Positions 10,045-18,595 of a DNA stretch of 64,000 nt are shown here, one piece after another. The position numbers and the translations under genes are program-made. The DNA is from Pseudonocardia sp. EC080619-01. Lineage in GTDB: Bacteria; Actinomycetota; Actinomycetes; Mycobacteriales; Pseudonocardiaceae. Under the pieces are notes generated by a model. The model did no database searches. It saw only the letters and a program-made list of their open reading frames with translations, and had not been told where the DNA came from. Each line of letters starts with the position of its first letter. The first letter of the stretch is position 1. The stretch is taken from NCBI RefSeq assembly GCF_001420995.1, contig NZ_CP012184.1:356501-420500 (forward strand), read 5' to 3'.

Positions 10045-10919
10045 GGTGGTGCTCCTTCCGGAGGGGGGACGGTCTCGCGGTACAGCTCGGGCCTGCGGTC
10101 GCGCAGGGCGTGGTTGTGCGGGCCGAGGCGCTTGTCCCGCGCCCCGGCCGGGTCGAGCCGGGCGTACAGCACGCCGGGCTCCCCCGGCGGTGGTCCGCCG
10201 GGTCCGGCGAGCAGGTGGCCGTCGGCCCCGCAGACGACGCCGGCGCCGAACCAGGCGACGCCGCGTTCGGTGCCGCAGCGGTCGGCGGCGACGACGTGCA
10301 CCCGGTAGGCCCCGGCGGCCGCCCGGACCTTGGCGACCTCCAGCGGGTGCTGGCCGTCCGGGGTGGGCCGCCACGGCCAGTTCACCGGTGCGGCGACGAT
10401 CTCGGCGCCGGCCTCGGCCGCGGCCCGCACCCACTCCGGGAACTCCAGGTCGTAGCAGACCATCGGGGCGATCCGCCCGGCCGCGGTCGCGACCACCGGC
10501 GGCGGGGCGTCGCCGGGCGAGAACAGCTCCGCCTCCCGGTCCCACAGGTGGACCTTCCGGTAGGCGGCGCGCAGCTCACCCCCCTCGACGACGACGGCGC
10601 TCGAGTACACCCGCCCGTCCGGTGCGAGCTCGGCCAGCCCGGCGACGAGCACGCAGCCCAGCTCCGCGGTCAGCCGCGCGAACCGTCCGACGGTGGGCCC
10701 GTCCAGCGGTTCGGCGGCCGCGCGCGCCTCGGCCGCGTCGGTGAAGGCGTAGCCGCAGACCGCGAGCTCCGGCAGCACGACGAGCCGGGTCCCGCCCGCG
10801 ACCGCCTCGCGCACGCGGCGCTCGGCGATCGCAGGGTCGGGGCGGTCGATCCGGGCCGGGATCCGGCACGCGGCGACCGTGACCGGGCCGGTCGGTCGCT
10901 CCGTGGTCGCCGCGTCCAT
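10032..10919 (-). CDS. Carbon-nitrogen hydrolase (nitrilase superfamily)
   Basis: 295 residues. The Glu-Lys-Cys catalytic triad is visible in LPELAVCGY, YRKVHLWD and MVCYDLEFPE. Such enzymes hydrolyse nitriles or, more often in this branch, linear amides and N-carbamoyl compounds. ATG at 10919; the stop overlaps the ABC ATPase start. Third gene of the NTF2-like/bicupin/nitrilase/ATPase operon under a LacI-type operator, so it probably releases ammonia from a pathway intermediate (inferred). Confidence 0.87.
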
Positions 10920-10932
10920 CGGTGCCGGGCCC

Positions 10933-12099
10933 TCAGTCGTCCTCGGTCGCGAACGCGAGGACGGCCGCGGGGGCGAGGTAGCCGTCGGCGTCGAGCATCC
11001 GGCCGCGCTCCCGCGCGCCGGCGACGACGTCGTCGCTCCACTCCGGACGGACCCGCCCGTCGCCACCGGTGACGACCAGCAGCTCGCCGGTGCCGGACGT
11101 CGCGGACCGGCCCGGGCCGGCGTCGAGCAGGCGGACCGAGCGCCACGCACCGGGCGGGACCGACACGGTGTCCAGCGGTCCGATCTCGACGGTGCGCTCG
11201 TCGTCACCGGTGTTGAGGGTGACGGCCCAGCGCCCGGCCTTCGCGGTGAGGACCTGGGTCGCGTCGTGCCGGTGGGTGAGCACGCCCTCCCCCGGCTCGG
11301 CGCGCAGCCAGGCCAGGCTGAAGCCGTGCGGCTCGGCGAGCCGGGGCACGGCGGTGCGGCTCTCGACCGTGCCGTACCCGATCACCGGGCTGAGCTCGGC
11401 GGCCCCGCCCGGCACCCGCGAGCAGAGGTAGGGCTCGTCGACCCAGGTGCGGTCGGCCTCGTGCACGACGCGGCCGCGGAACTGCTCCGCGGTGTAGACG
11501 TCGAGCTTGTCGATCTCGGCCTGGGCCATCGGCCGGATCAGCGCGACGTCGTCGGGGACCTCGTCGCCCGCCACCGTGTCGATCAGCCGGTTGTCGGCGG
11601 TGAGGTAGAGCCCGTGCCCGGCCGCGTTCTCCAGGACGGTCGGGCCCCAGATGATGCCGCCGGTGTCGTCGCGGCCCAGGACGGTGAGCAGGATGCCCTC
11701 GTCCGGGCCCTCGTTGGTGAAGCCGCGGAAGATCCACGGCGGCACCGAGACGATGTCGCCGTCGACGCTGCGGTACTCGCCCTGGGTGCCGTCCGGCCCC
11801 CACCGCAGCAGGTAGTCGCCACCGAAGTTGATGAACACCTCGGCCGTGAAGTGCAGGTGCAGGCTGTTCGTGGTGCCGTTCGGCATGCCCGCGGCACCGA
11901 GGTTGAACCCGTGCGGCTCGCGCAGGTTCACGTGCTGCGACGCGTTCTGGGTGACGCCGGGGCCGATGAAGGAGTAGTTGTCCTTCCGGTCGGACCCGGG
12001 CGTGCGGCAGTCGATGAAGGCTGCCTTGCACGGGACCCAGTCGGCGTGCCGGACGGTGCGCCGGACGATCTCGTCCGGGCCGACCACCGTGTCGTGCAT
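10933..12099 (-). CDS. Bicupin protein, possible ring-cleavage-like dioxygenase
   Basis: 388 residues with two cupin barrels. The first has the motif LHLHFTAEVFINFGG (HxHx3Ex6G), the second LTHRHDATQVLTAKAG with Gln in place of Glu. In both barrels the second cupin motif (GDIVSVPPWIFRGFTN and DTVSVPPGAWRSVR) lacks the usual third-ligand His, so any metal site is non-canonical. Resembles homogentisate/hydroxyanthranilate dioxygenase-type bicupins in architecture only. ATG at 12099, 27 bp after the NTF2-like gene. Function within the regulon is unknown; isomerase or dioxygenase are both possible. Confidence 0.72.
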   Translation of the reverse strand: MHDTVVGPDEIVRRTVRHADWVPCKAAFIDCRTPGSDRKDNYSFIGPGVTQNASQHVNLREPHGFNLGAAGMPNGTTNSLHLHFTAEVFINFGGDYLLRWGPDGTQGEYRSVDGDIVSVPPWIFRGFTNEGPDEGILLTVLGRDDTGGIIWGPTVLENAAGHGLYLTADNRLIDTVAGDEVPDDVALIRPMAQAEIDKLDVYTAEQFRGRVVHEADRTWVDEPYLCSRVPGGAAELSPVIGYGTVESRTAVPRLAEPHGFSLAWLRAEPGEGVLTHRHDATQVLTAKAGRWAVTLNTGDDERTVEIGPLDTVSVPPGAWRSVRLLDAGPGRSATSGTGELLVVTGGDGRVRPEWSDDVVAGARERGRMLDADGYLAPAAVLAFATEDD

Positions 12100-12126
12100 G
12101 TCAGTGCTCCCGATCGTGACGTGTGG

Positions 12127-13122
12127 TCAGTAGATGTTGGTGTCGGTGAACTCGTCGGTGCGGCCGGCGTTGATCTGGGCGCGCAGCGCGATCTCGTCGT
12201 AGACCCGGAACTCCTTGACGATCCGGCCGTCCTGGACCAGGAACTGCGAGATGCCGAGCAGCTCGGTCTCCTCGCCGGTGAGCGGGCCGAAGTCGGGGGT
12301 GCCGCGGTAGGTCCCGCGCATCACCCAGGTCACGGCGACCCTCAGGCCGGCGTAGCGCTCGGTGTGGTTGGTCTGCACGTCGCGGATCTCGAACCGGGCG
12401 TCCGGGAACGGGGCGACGAGGGAGAGCAGGTCGCGCTGGTAGCCGTCCGGGCGCAGCACGGTCTGGTCGCCGACGGTGTGCAGGAACAGGTCGCGGTGCG
12501 CGTAGTCGGCGACCTTCTGGTAGCGCCGGGAGTTCCAGACCTCGTCGATGAACTCCAGCACCATCTCGCACTCCGGCCGGAAGTCGTCCGGGCGCGGGCC
12601 GCTGTCCCCGACCGCGAGCACGTCCTTCGGGGGCTCCTCGGTCATCGAGCCCTGAAATCCGCGGAAGCGCTGCGCGAGCGCCGCCTCGGCCGGGTCGATC
12701 CCCATCTGCAGGCAGTTCGCGAGCTCGTCGCGCACCACCCACTCCTCCACCATCCGGCCGCGCCGGTAGAGGCAGTTGGCGATGTTGCGCTTGCGGATCC
12801 GCTTCACGACGCCGTCGACGAGGATCTCGTCGGCCGAGAAGATCAGGTGGGAGCTGAGGAACGCGTCGTCGCCGCGCGCCTCCCACACGACGTCCTCGGC
12901 GACGCCGATGTGCTGCGGGGTGCCCGCGATCCGCATCAGGCTGCCGTCGATGACGCCGTCGCGGCCGATGACGGTGCCGAGACCGCCGTGGACGATCGAG
13001 TCCGGCTCGTAGTTGTCGACGATGTAGGACACGTCGCGCTGGACCCAGATCCGGTCGGTCACCTCCCGGATGAAGTCGTCCGGGTCGTTGTAGGGCTGGT
13101 ACGCGACCGGGTCGAGCGCCAT
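12127..13122 (-). CDS. Tandem NTF2/SnoaL-like protein
   Basis: 331 residues that fall into two alpha+beta NTF2-like cone domains (about 10-150 and 175-325); each carries the family's helix-rich start and strand-rich end (e.g. VVKRIRKRNIANCLYRRGRMVEEWVVRDE and GRIVKEFRVYDEIALR). Such folds serve as isomerases, dehydratases or hydrolases, or as non-catalytic ligand binders. ATG at 13122 follows GAGGAAGGA. First gene of the operon controlled by the operator 38 bp upstream. I do not recognise a specific catalytic residue set. Confidence 0.7.
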   Translation of the reverse strand: MALDPVAYQPYNDPDDFIREVTDRIWVQRDVSYIVDNYEPDSIVHGGLGTVIGRDGVIDGSLMRIAGTPQHIGVAEDVVWEARGDDAFLSSHLIFSADEILVDGVVKRIRKRNIANCLYRRGRMVEEWVVRDELANCLQMGIDPAEAALAQRFRGFQGSMTEEPPKDVLAVGDSGPRPDDFRPECEMVLEFIDEVWNSRRYQKVADYAHRDLFLHTVGDQTVLRPDGYQRDLLSLVAPFPDARFEIRDVQTNHTERYAGLRVAVTWVMRGTYRGTPDFGPLTGEETELLGISQFLVQDGRIVKEFRVYDEIALRAQINAGRTDEFTDTNIY

Positions 13123-13159
13123 GGTCGTCCTTCCTCGCTGGAGTCCGTTCCCGATCGAC

Positions 13160-13174
13160 TGTATGCGTATGCAC
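13160..13174. promoter_or_regulatory. LacI-type operator 1 (NTF2-like operon)
   Basis: Reads GTGCATACGCATACA on the minus strand, the same 15-mer as the operator at 23081-23095. It overlaps a candidate promoter (TTGCCC, 17 bp, TACAGT) upstream of the gene starting at 13122. The central CG dinucleotide is typical of LacI-family sites, where hinge helices insert. Confidence 0.8.
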
Positions 13175-13216
13175 AACGCCGGGCAAGGGCTCCGCGGGGA
13201 TTTCCGCGGGGATCGC

Positions 13217-14212
13217 TCAGGCCCGGGGCTCGGCCACCGTGGAGCGGGCGACGTAGTGCGTCGGGTAGACGACGTGCGCCGGCTCCGCACCCGGGGCGCG
13301 CAGCCGGGACACCAGCAGCCGCGCCGACTCGCGGGCGACCTCGTCCATGTCGTAGGCGATGGTGCTCAGCCGGACCATCGCCCAGCCGGAGACGGGCAGG
13401 TCGTCGAACCCGACGACCGAGACGTGCCCGGGCACCGGGACGCCGGCCCCGGCGGCCGCGTCGAGCACGCCGTGCGCGACGACGTCGTTGCCGCACAGCA
13501 GGAGGGTCGGCCCGCCCGCCCGCTCGTGCAGCGTGCGGAAGCCCTCCCGGCCGGTGGCGAAGTCGAACGGGCCGTGCAGGACGTCGCGCTGGGCCAGCGC
13601 CAGCCCGTGCTCGTCGAGAACGGTGCGGACGACCTGTTCGCGCAGCTCACCGGTACTGGTGTTGCGCGGGCCGAAGATCGCGCCGATCCGGGTGTGCCCG
13701 AGCCGCACGGCCTCGGCGACGACCGCGCGCACCCCGGGCTCCGGGTCGACGGTCACGGCGTCGGCCGGGACGCTCGGCGCCGTGCGGTTGAGGTAGACGA
13801 ACGGCACCTCGCGGTCCCGCAGCCGGGCGGGCTGGATCGAGTCGACGGTCGTCGTGGACAGGACGACGCCGGCCAGCCCGTGCGCCGACACCCGCTCCGC
13901 CAGCGGGGCACTGCCCGCCGACTCGGTGATCAGCACGAGCTCGCGGTCGAGCCGCTCCAGCTCGTCGTGCAGCGGGCCGATCATGTTGGCGTAGAACTGG
14001 TTGTCCAGGTCCGCCACGACCAGGCCGATCCGGTTCGACCGGCCCACCGACAGTGCCCGGCCGATCGCGTTCGTCGAGTACCCGAGCGCGAGCGCCGCCT
14101 CGCGGACCTTGCGCTTGGTCGCCGCCGAGACCCGCGGATGGTCGGTCAGTGCCCGCGACACCGTCGGTTGCGACACCCCTGCGAGCCTCGCCACGTCGCG
14201 ACTGGTGACCAT
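13217..14212 (-). CDS. LacI-family transcriptional repressor
   Basis: 331 residues. The N-terminal helix-turn-helix TSRDVARLAGVSQPTVSRAL and hinge helix LGYSTNAIGRAL are followed by a periplasmic-binding-protein-like sensor domain (GLVVADLDNQFYANMIGPL ... LLCGNDVVAHGVLDAA ... VVGFDDLPVSGW). It lies between the two operons it most probably controls and is divergent from the hisD-like operon with an operator in the 123-bp gap, implying autoregulation. ATG at 14212 has GGAAGGGCGG just upstream. The effector is presumably the substrate or an early intermediate of the pathway. Confidence 0.92.
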   Translation of the reverse strand: MVTSRDVARLAGVSQPTVSRALTDHPRVSAATKRKVREAALALGYSTNAIGRALSVGRSNRIGLVVADLDNQFYANMIGPLHDELERLDRELVLITESAGSAPLAERVSAHGLAGVVLSTTTVDSIQPARLRDREVPFVYLNRTAPSVPADAVTVDPEPGVRAVVAEAVRLGHTRIGAIFGPRNTSTGELREQVVRTVLDEHGLALAQRDVLHGPFDFATGREGFRTLHERAGGPTLLLCGNDVVAHGVLDAAAGAGVPVPGHVSVVGFDDLPVSGWAMVRLSTIAYDMDEVARESARLLVSRLRAPGAEPAHVVYPTHYVARSTVAEPRA

Positions 14213-14306
14213 CTCCGCCCTTCCTGCGCCGGCCGTCGAGCCTAGTGCCCGGCGACCCGCCCCCTTGACAGCGGCGCGCCGCCACCGTTCACTGCGGAAT
14301 CACAGC

Positions 14307-14318
14307 GCATACGTATGC
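14307..14318. promoter_or_regulatory. LacI-type operator 2 (hisD1 / lacI interval)
   Basis: GCATACGTATGC, a perfect 12-bp palindrome with central CG, 18 bp upstream of the hisD-like start at 14336 and downstream of a TTGACA at 14265-14270. It is the most symmetrical version of the four-site family, so it is likely the strongest site. Confidence 0.8.
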
Positions 14319-14335
14319 TACCAAGAGAGGGCGGT

Positions 14336-15667
14336 ATGTCGCAGGAACTCAAGAGCGCGTCGGGATCGGTCACGAGGCGCAGCGACGACGGTGTCGCGGA
14401 GCGGGTCCGGGCGATCATCGCCGACGTCCGGGACCGCGGGGACGAGGCCGTGCGGGAGTACTCGGCCCGGTTCGACGGCTGGGAGCCCGAGTCGTTCCGG
14501 CTCTCGCCGGAGCGGGTCGACGAGCTGATCGCCTCGCTCCCGGGGCAGGTCGTCGACGACATCCGGTTCGTGCAGGACCAGGTGCGGGGCTTCGCCCGCG
14601 CCCAGCGGGACTCGATGCACGACGTCGAGGTCGAGACGCTGCCCGGCGTCGTCCTCGGGCACCGGCACGTGCCGGTCGCCTCGGCGGGCGCCTACGTGCC
14701 CGGCGGGCGCTACCCGCTGACCGCGTCGGCCCACATGACGATCGTGACCGCCAAGGCCGCCGGGGTGCCGAACGTCGTCGCCGCCACCCCGCCGATCCGC
14801 GGTGAGATCCCGGCGGCCACGGTCGCGGCGATGCACCTCGCCGGTGCCGACGAGATCCACCTCCTCGGCGGGGTGCAGGCGGTGGCCGCGATGGCGCTGG
14901 GCACGAAGTCCGTGTCCGGGGTGGACATGCTGGCCGGACCGGGCAACGCCTACGTCGCGGAGGCCAAGCGGCAGCTCTTCGGCGAGGTCGGCATCGACCT
15001 GTTCGCCGGCCCGACGGAGATCCTGGTGATCGCCGACGACACCGCGGACCCGCTGACCGTCGCCGTCGACCTGCTCTCGCAGGCCGAGCACGGCCCGGAC
15101 TCCCCCGCCGTGCTGGTCACGACCTCCGAGCGGCTCGGCCGCGAGGTCCTCGACCTCGTCGGGAGGATCCTGCCGGGGATGCCCACGAACGACATGGCCG
15201 GGCCCGCCTGGCGCGACCACGGCCGGATCGTGGTCTGCGACGACGCCGACGAGATGTGGCGGGTCGCCGACGACCTGGCGTCCGAGCACGTGCAGGTGTT
15301 CACCGCCGAGCCGCGCGAGGCGCTGGACCGGATGCGGAACTACGGTGCGCTGTTCCTCGGCGAGAACACCTGCGTCTCCTACGGCGACAAGGTGATCGGC
15401 ACCAACCACGTGCTGCCCACCCTCGGTGCGGCCCGCTACACCGGCGGGCTGTGGGTCGGGAAGTACCTGAAGACCTGCACCTACCAGGAGGTCCGCGACC
15501 CGGCGGCGAGCGCCGACCTCGGCCGGGTGTGCGGGCGGGCGTCGCGGGTCGAGCTGTTCGAGGGCCACGCCCGCTCCGGTGACCTGCGCGCCTGGCGTCA
15601 CGGCGGCGACCGGTTCGCCTGGCTCGACGAGGTCACCGCCACCCCGTCCCCGGTGGCCGGGTCGTGA
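14336..15667 (+). CDS. Histidinol-dehydrogenase-family dehydrogenase 1
   Basis: 443 residues of the HisD superfamily. Visible are GPGNAYVAEAKRQL, the zinc ligands in LLSQAEHG (Gln, His), SYGDKVIGTNHVLPT (Asp) and EGHARSGD (His), and the catalytic Glu-His pair in SEHVQVF. HisD proteins oxidise an alcohol to a carboxylate in two NAD+-dependent steps. The setting is catabolic, with no histidine genes; HpsN (2,3-dihydroxypropanesulfonate dehydrogenase) is the best-known catabolic relative. ATG at 14336 after AGAGAGGGCGG; first of three genes overlapping by 4 bp. Confidence 0.88.
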   Translation: MSQELKSASGSVTRRSDDGVAERVRAIIADVRDRGDEAVREYSARFDGWEPESFRLSPERVDELIASLPGQVVDDIRFVQDQVRGFARAQRDSMHDVEVETLPGVVLGHRHVPVASAGAYVPGGRYPLTASAHMTIVTAKAAGVPNVVAATPPIRGEIPAATVAAMHLAGADEIHLLGGVQAVAAMALGTKSVSGVDMLAGPGNAYVAEAKRQLFGEVGIDLFAGPTEILVIADDTADPLTVAVDLLSQAEHGPDSPAVLVTTSERLGREVLDLVGRILPGMPTNDMAGPAWRDHGRIVVCDDADEMWRVADDLASEHVQVFTAEPREALDRMRNYGALFLGENTCVSYGDKVIGTNHVLPTLGAARYTGGLWVGKYLKTCTYQEVRDPAASADLGRVCGRASRVELFEGHARSGDLRAWRHGGDRFAWLDEVTATPSPVAGS

Positions 15668-16425
15668 GCGGGCCGGTCACGGGGCGCACCGCGCTGGTGA
15701 CCGGCGGCGGCAGCGGGCTGGGTGCGGCGATCGCGTCGCACCTGGCCCGGGCCGGCGCCCGGGTCGTGCTGGCCGGGCGGCGCGCGGACGTCCTGGAGGC
15801 CACCGCGGCCCGGATCGGTCCCGCCGCGCGGGCGGAGGTGTGCGACGTCGCCGACCCTGCGTCGGTCGAGGACCTCGCCGCCCGGCTGGCCGGCGAGGAG
15901 ATCTCGATCGTCGTGAACAACGCCGGGATCGCCGGGCCGGTCGCGCCGCTGGTCGAGGTCACGCCCGAGGAGTGGGACGAGGTGTTCGCCGTCAACGTCC
16001 GCGGCACCTACCTCGTCTGCCGCGCGTTCCTGCCCGCGATGCTCGACCGGGGCGACGGCGACGTGATCAACGTGGCGTCGGTGTCGGGCAAGCGGCCGCT
16101 GACCCGGCGGACGCCGTACTGCGCGTCGAAGACGGCGGTGCTCGGCCTGACCTCGACGCTCGCCTTCGAGGCCGGTCCGGCCGGGGTCCGGGTGAACGCA
16201 CTGTCCCCCGGGCCGGTCGAGGGCGATCGGATGGACCGCAACTTCGCCCTCGAGGCGGAGCGGACCGGGACCGACGTCGAGACGGCCCGGCAGGCGTTCG
16301 TCGGGCGCGCCGCGCTCGGCCGGATGATCACCGAGGACGAGGTCGGTGCGTCGGTCGTCGCGATGCTCGGGATGCCGGGCCTGTCCGGCGCCGACGTCGA
16401 CCTGTCCGCGGGGATGATCGCGTGA
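15664..16425 (+). CDS. Short-chain dehydrogenase/reductase
   Basis: 253 residues, classical SDR: cofactor loop TGGGSGLG, NNAG, catalytic Ser in NVASVSG and YCASK (Tyr, Lys). The R-R (AGRRADVL) after the second strand suggests NADP(H). The GTG start at 15664 overlaps the dehydrogenase stop as GTGA, so the two are cotranslated. Probably oxidises a hydroxyl on the pathway intermediate or interconverts stereoisomers, as HpsO/HpsP do beside HpsN; that role is inference. Confidence 0.9.
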   Translation: MSGPVTGRTALVTGGGSGLGAAIASHLARAGARVVLAGRRADVLEATAARIGPAARAEVCDVADPASVEDLAARLAGEEISIVVNNAGIAGPVAPLVEVTPEEWDEVFAVNVRGTYLVCRAFLPAMLDRGDGDVINVASVSGKRPLTRRTPYCASKTAVLGLTSTLAFEAGPAGVRVNALSPGPVEGDRMDRNFALEAERTGTDVETARQAFVGRAALGRMITEDEVGASVVAMLGMPGLSGADVDLSAGMIA

Positions 16426-17285
16426 GGGCCCGGGTCGCTGCCGGGGAACGGCTCACCGGCGCCCTGGTCCGGATGCCGTGCGAGGAGATCGTCGAGATGC
16501 TCGCCGTCGCCGGCCTGGACTTCGTGCTGATCGACTGCGAGCACGGCCCGGCCGACGTCGGGATGCTGCGCACGCACATCGCCTTCGCCGACGCGCACGG
16601 TCTCCCCGTGCTCGTCCGGCCCGGGGAGGACGAGCACCACCTCGCCCAGCGGGCACTCGACCAGGGCGCCCGGGGGATCGTCGCACCGCACGTCGAGGAC
16701 GTCGCGCAGGCGACCGCGCTCGCCGGCGCGCTGCGGTACCCGCCGCACGGGACGCGTGGCTTCGCGACGTACCCGCGGGCGGGCCGGTTCGGCAGCGTGA
16801 CCCCCGACGAGCACCGGGCGTCCGCCGACGACGTCCTGGTCCTGGCGATGCTCGAGTCACCGGGCGCGATCAGCCGGGCCGGCGAGATCGTCGGGGTGGA
16901 CGGGATCGACGGTTACCTGGTCGGCGTCGCCGACCTGGGGGCGTCCCGGACCGACGCGGATCCGACGGTCGCCGAGCTGCTCGCGACGGTCAACGGCGAT
17001 CCGGCGGTCCACGGCTCCGCGGGCACTGCCGGGGCCCCCGCACCGGAGCGTGGCGCGGCCGGGGACTCGGAGCGAGGCTCGGGGCAGGGCTCAGGGCAGG
17101 GCTCGGAGCAGGGCTCGGAGCGAGGCACGGTCCGGGAATCCGGGCGTGGTGCGGTCCGCGCCGATCTGGCGGGCTCGGCGGAGGCGGCGGCGCAGTCGTT
17201 CGCCGACGGGGCGCAGCTCGTCGCCTACAACCTGACCGCGGTGATGATGGCGTCGTTCCGCGGACTCGCCGCAGCAAAGGACTGA
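16422..17285 (+). CDS. HpcH/HpaI-family aldolase with low-complexity insertion
   Basis: 287 residues. Class II (Mg2+/Mn2+) 2-keto-3-deoxy acid aldolase fold: LIDCEHGPAD (His), LVRPG (Arg), MLESPGAI (Glu ligand) and VGVADLG (Asp ligand). It would split a hydroxy-keto acid to pyruvate and an aldehyde. Between about residues 195 and 250, where the family normally has strand 7, there is a Gly/Ser/Gln/Glu-rich stretch encoded by 12-bp tandem repeats; the final helix (DGAQLVAYNLTAVMMASF) is normal. GTG at 16422 overlaps the SDR stop. Last gene of the three-gene operon. Whether the insertion is tolerated as a loop is uncertain. Confidence 0.85.
   Translation: MRARVAAGERLTGALVRMPCEEIVEMLAVAGLDFVLIDCEHGPADVGMLRTHIAFADAHGLPVLVRPGEDEHHLAQRALDQGARGIVAPHVEDVAQATALAGALRYPPHGTRGFATYPRAGRFGSVTPDEHRASADDVLVLAMLESPGAISRAGEIVGVDGIDGYLVGVADLGASRTDADPTVAELLATVNGDPAVHGSAGTAGAPAPERGAAGDSERGSGQGSGQGSEQGSERGTVRESGRGAVRADLAGSAEAAAQSFADGAQLVAYNLTAVMMASFRGLAAAKD
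17076..17123 (+). repeat. 12-bp tandem repeat inside the aldolase gene
   Basis: Four consecutive 12-bp units: GGCTCGGGGCAG, GGCTCAGGGCAG, GGCTCGGAGCAG, GGCTCGGAGCGA. They keep the reading frame and encode GSGQ/GSEQ-type repeats. Copy number is likely to vary between strains by slippage. Confidence 0.85.
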
Positions 17286-17320
17286 CCAGCCCACGTCCCG
17301 GCACCCCGTGCCCGGCCGGC

Positions 17321-17380
17321 GCACCCCGTGCCGGGTCGACGCACCCGTCGCGTGGGGTGCGCGGCCCGGTGACGGGGTGC
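17321..17380 (+). terminator. Compound stem-loop after the aldolase
   Basis: Outer arms GCACCCCGTGCCGGG (17321-17335) and CCCGGTGACGGGGTGC (17365-17380) pair almost completely, with an inner hairpin GCACCC/GGGTGC (17341-17346 with 17355-17360). Begins about 35 bp after the aldolase stop. No T-run follows, as usual in high-G+C actinobacteria. Terminator function is inferred. Confidence 0.45.
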
Positions 17381-17888
17381 GTCGGCGCATCGACGTCCGG
17401 CTCGCGCCGCGTTCCGCGGAACGCGGCGGGGCTCCGGGTCGGCGGGTCGGCCGGGTCAGCCGGGTCGGCGGGGACGGTCGTGGGCCTGGCGCGCCTCATG
17501 CACGGGCGTCGCGACGGGAACGGGCATCGGCGCCTCCACGATCCGGCACCGGCGCGATCCGGCACCGCCGTGACCGGCACCGCCACGACCGGCACGTCGA
17601 CGAGCCGGTCGGGACTGTCACCGCCCGTCACGTACCGGGTGCTCCCGACTGGTGCATCCGGGAAAGTCGCTTACCTGGGCAGCGATCTCCCGAAAGGGAC
17701 CTGACGACGGCTCGGCCCGTGCGACTCGTGGCCCGTTCCGCGGCCGTGCGACTCGTGGCCACGTCCATGGCCCTGCGCCGGGCGGCGACGACCCGCTCGT
17801 GCGCCTCGTTGACACGTCCCGCTTCGTCCCGAGTCGCCGCGCCGGCCTGCGCTGGGCGAGCCCACAGCACCGGGTGGGCGCGGCGGGC
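17381..17888. other. Non-coding interval with repeats
   Basis: Part of a 600-bp stretch between the aldolase and the convergent hydrolase gene with no convincing coding frame on either strand. It holds a direct repeat, CCGTGCGACTCGTGGCC at 17717-17733 and again at 17744-17760 (27-bp spacing), and an imperfect stem-loop around 17658-17697 (GGGAAAGTCGC ... GCGATCTCCC). It may hold the terminator of the hydrolase operon or an interspersed repeat; nothing more can be supported. Confidence 0.4.
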
Positions 17889-18593
17889 TCAGTGTGCCCC
17901 GGCGCCGGCCTGCGCCCGCACCTCGTCCAGCCACCCGCCCATCAGGCCCGCGACGGTGTCCGGCTCCTCCATCGGCAGCAGGTGCCCGGCGCCGGGCACC
18001 ACGTGCAGGTCCGCCCCGGGGACCAGCGACGCGATCTCGGTGTGCCGCTCGACCGGGCAGAGCCGGTCCCGCTCCCCCGCCAGCACCAGGGTGGGGACCG
18101 CCACCGACCGGAGCCCCGGGCGCTCGTCGATCCGGGTGCCCTGCAACCGGAGCTGGGCCGCGAGCGCGCGCTCCCCGACCTCGTCGGCCATCTGCAGGGC
18201 ACGGTCGTCCAGGGTGCGGTCCGCCAGCAGGAGGTCGAGCAGCTGGAGCTCCCGGGCGGTGGCGCCGTCGTCGAGACGCGTGAGCTGGGCGGCCCAGGCG
18301 GCGCGCTGCCCGTCGGTCGGCGGGCCCGCGTTCGTCGCGAGCAGGCAGAGCCCGGCGACCCGCTCCGGGGCCCGCCGGGTCAGCGCCATCGCGACGATCC
18401 CGCCGAGGCTCAGGCCGGCGAGGGCGAACCGGTCCGGGAGGACGTCGAGCAGCGCGTCGACCTGGGCGTCGATGCCGGTCCGGTCGAGCTCCGCGTGCAC
18501 GGCACCGGCGCCGGCCGGGCCCCACATCCCGGCCGAGCAGTTCATGCCCGGCAGCAGGACGAGCGGCACGGCCGGCGACGGTGATCCCGGCAC
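17889..18593 (-). CDS. Alpha/beta-fold hydrolase
   Basis: 234 residues. Nucleophile elbow GLSLGG (Gly-x-Ser-x-Gly), acid in LVLAGERDRLC and His in GAGHLLPMEEP make a complete Ser-Asp-His triad. The GTG at 18593 follows the permease stop by 2 bp, so it is the last gene of the dehydrogenase/binding protein/permease/permease/hydrolase operon. It may open a lactone or cleave an ester of the imported substrate; the substrate is unknown. Confidence 0.83.
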   Translation of the reverse strand: MPGSPSPAVPLVLLPGMNCSAGMWGPAGAGAVHAELDRTGIDAQVDALLDVLPDRFALAGLSLGGIVAMALTRRAPERVAGLCLLATNAGPPTDGQRAAWAAQLTRLDDGATARELQLLDLLLADRTLDDRALQMADEVGERALAAQLRLQGTRIDERPGLRSVAVPTLVLAGERDRLCPVERHTEIASLVPGADLHVVPGAGHLLPMEEPDTVAGLMGGWLDEVRAQAGAGAH

Positions 18594-18595
18594 GC

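Noticed and set aside
14336-15667. First HisD-like gene as biosynthetic hisD
   Set aside because: No other his gene nearby, LacI-type operator control and catabolic neighbours; it cannot be strictly excluded without phylogeny.
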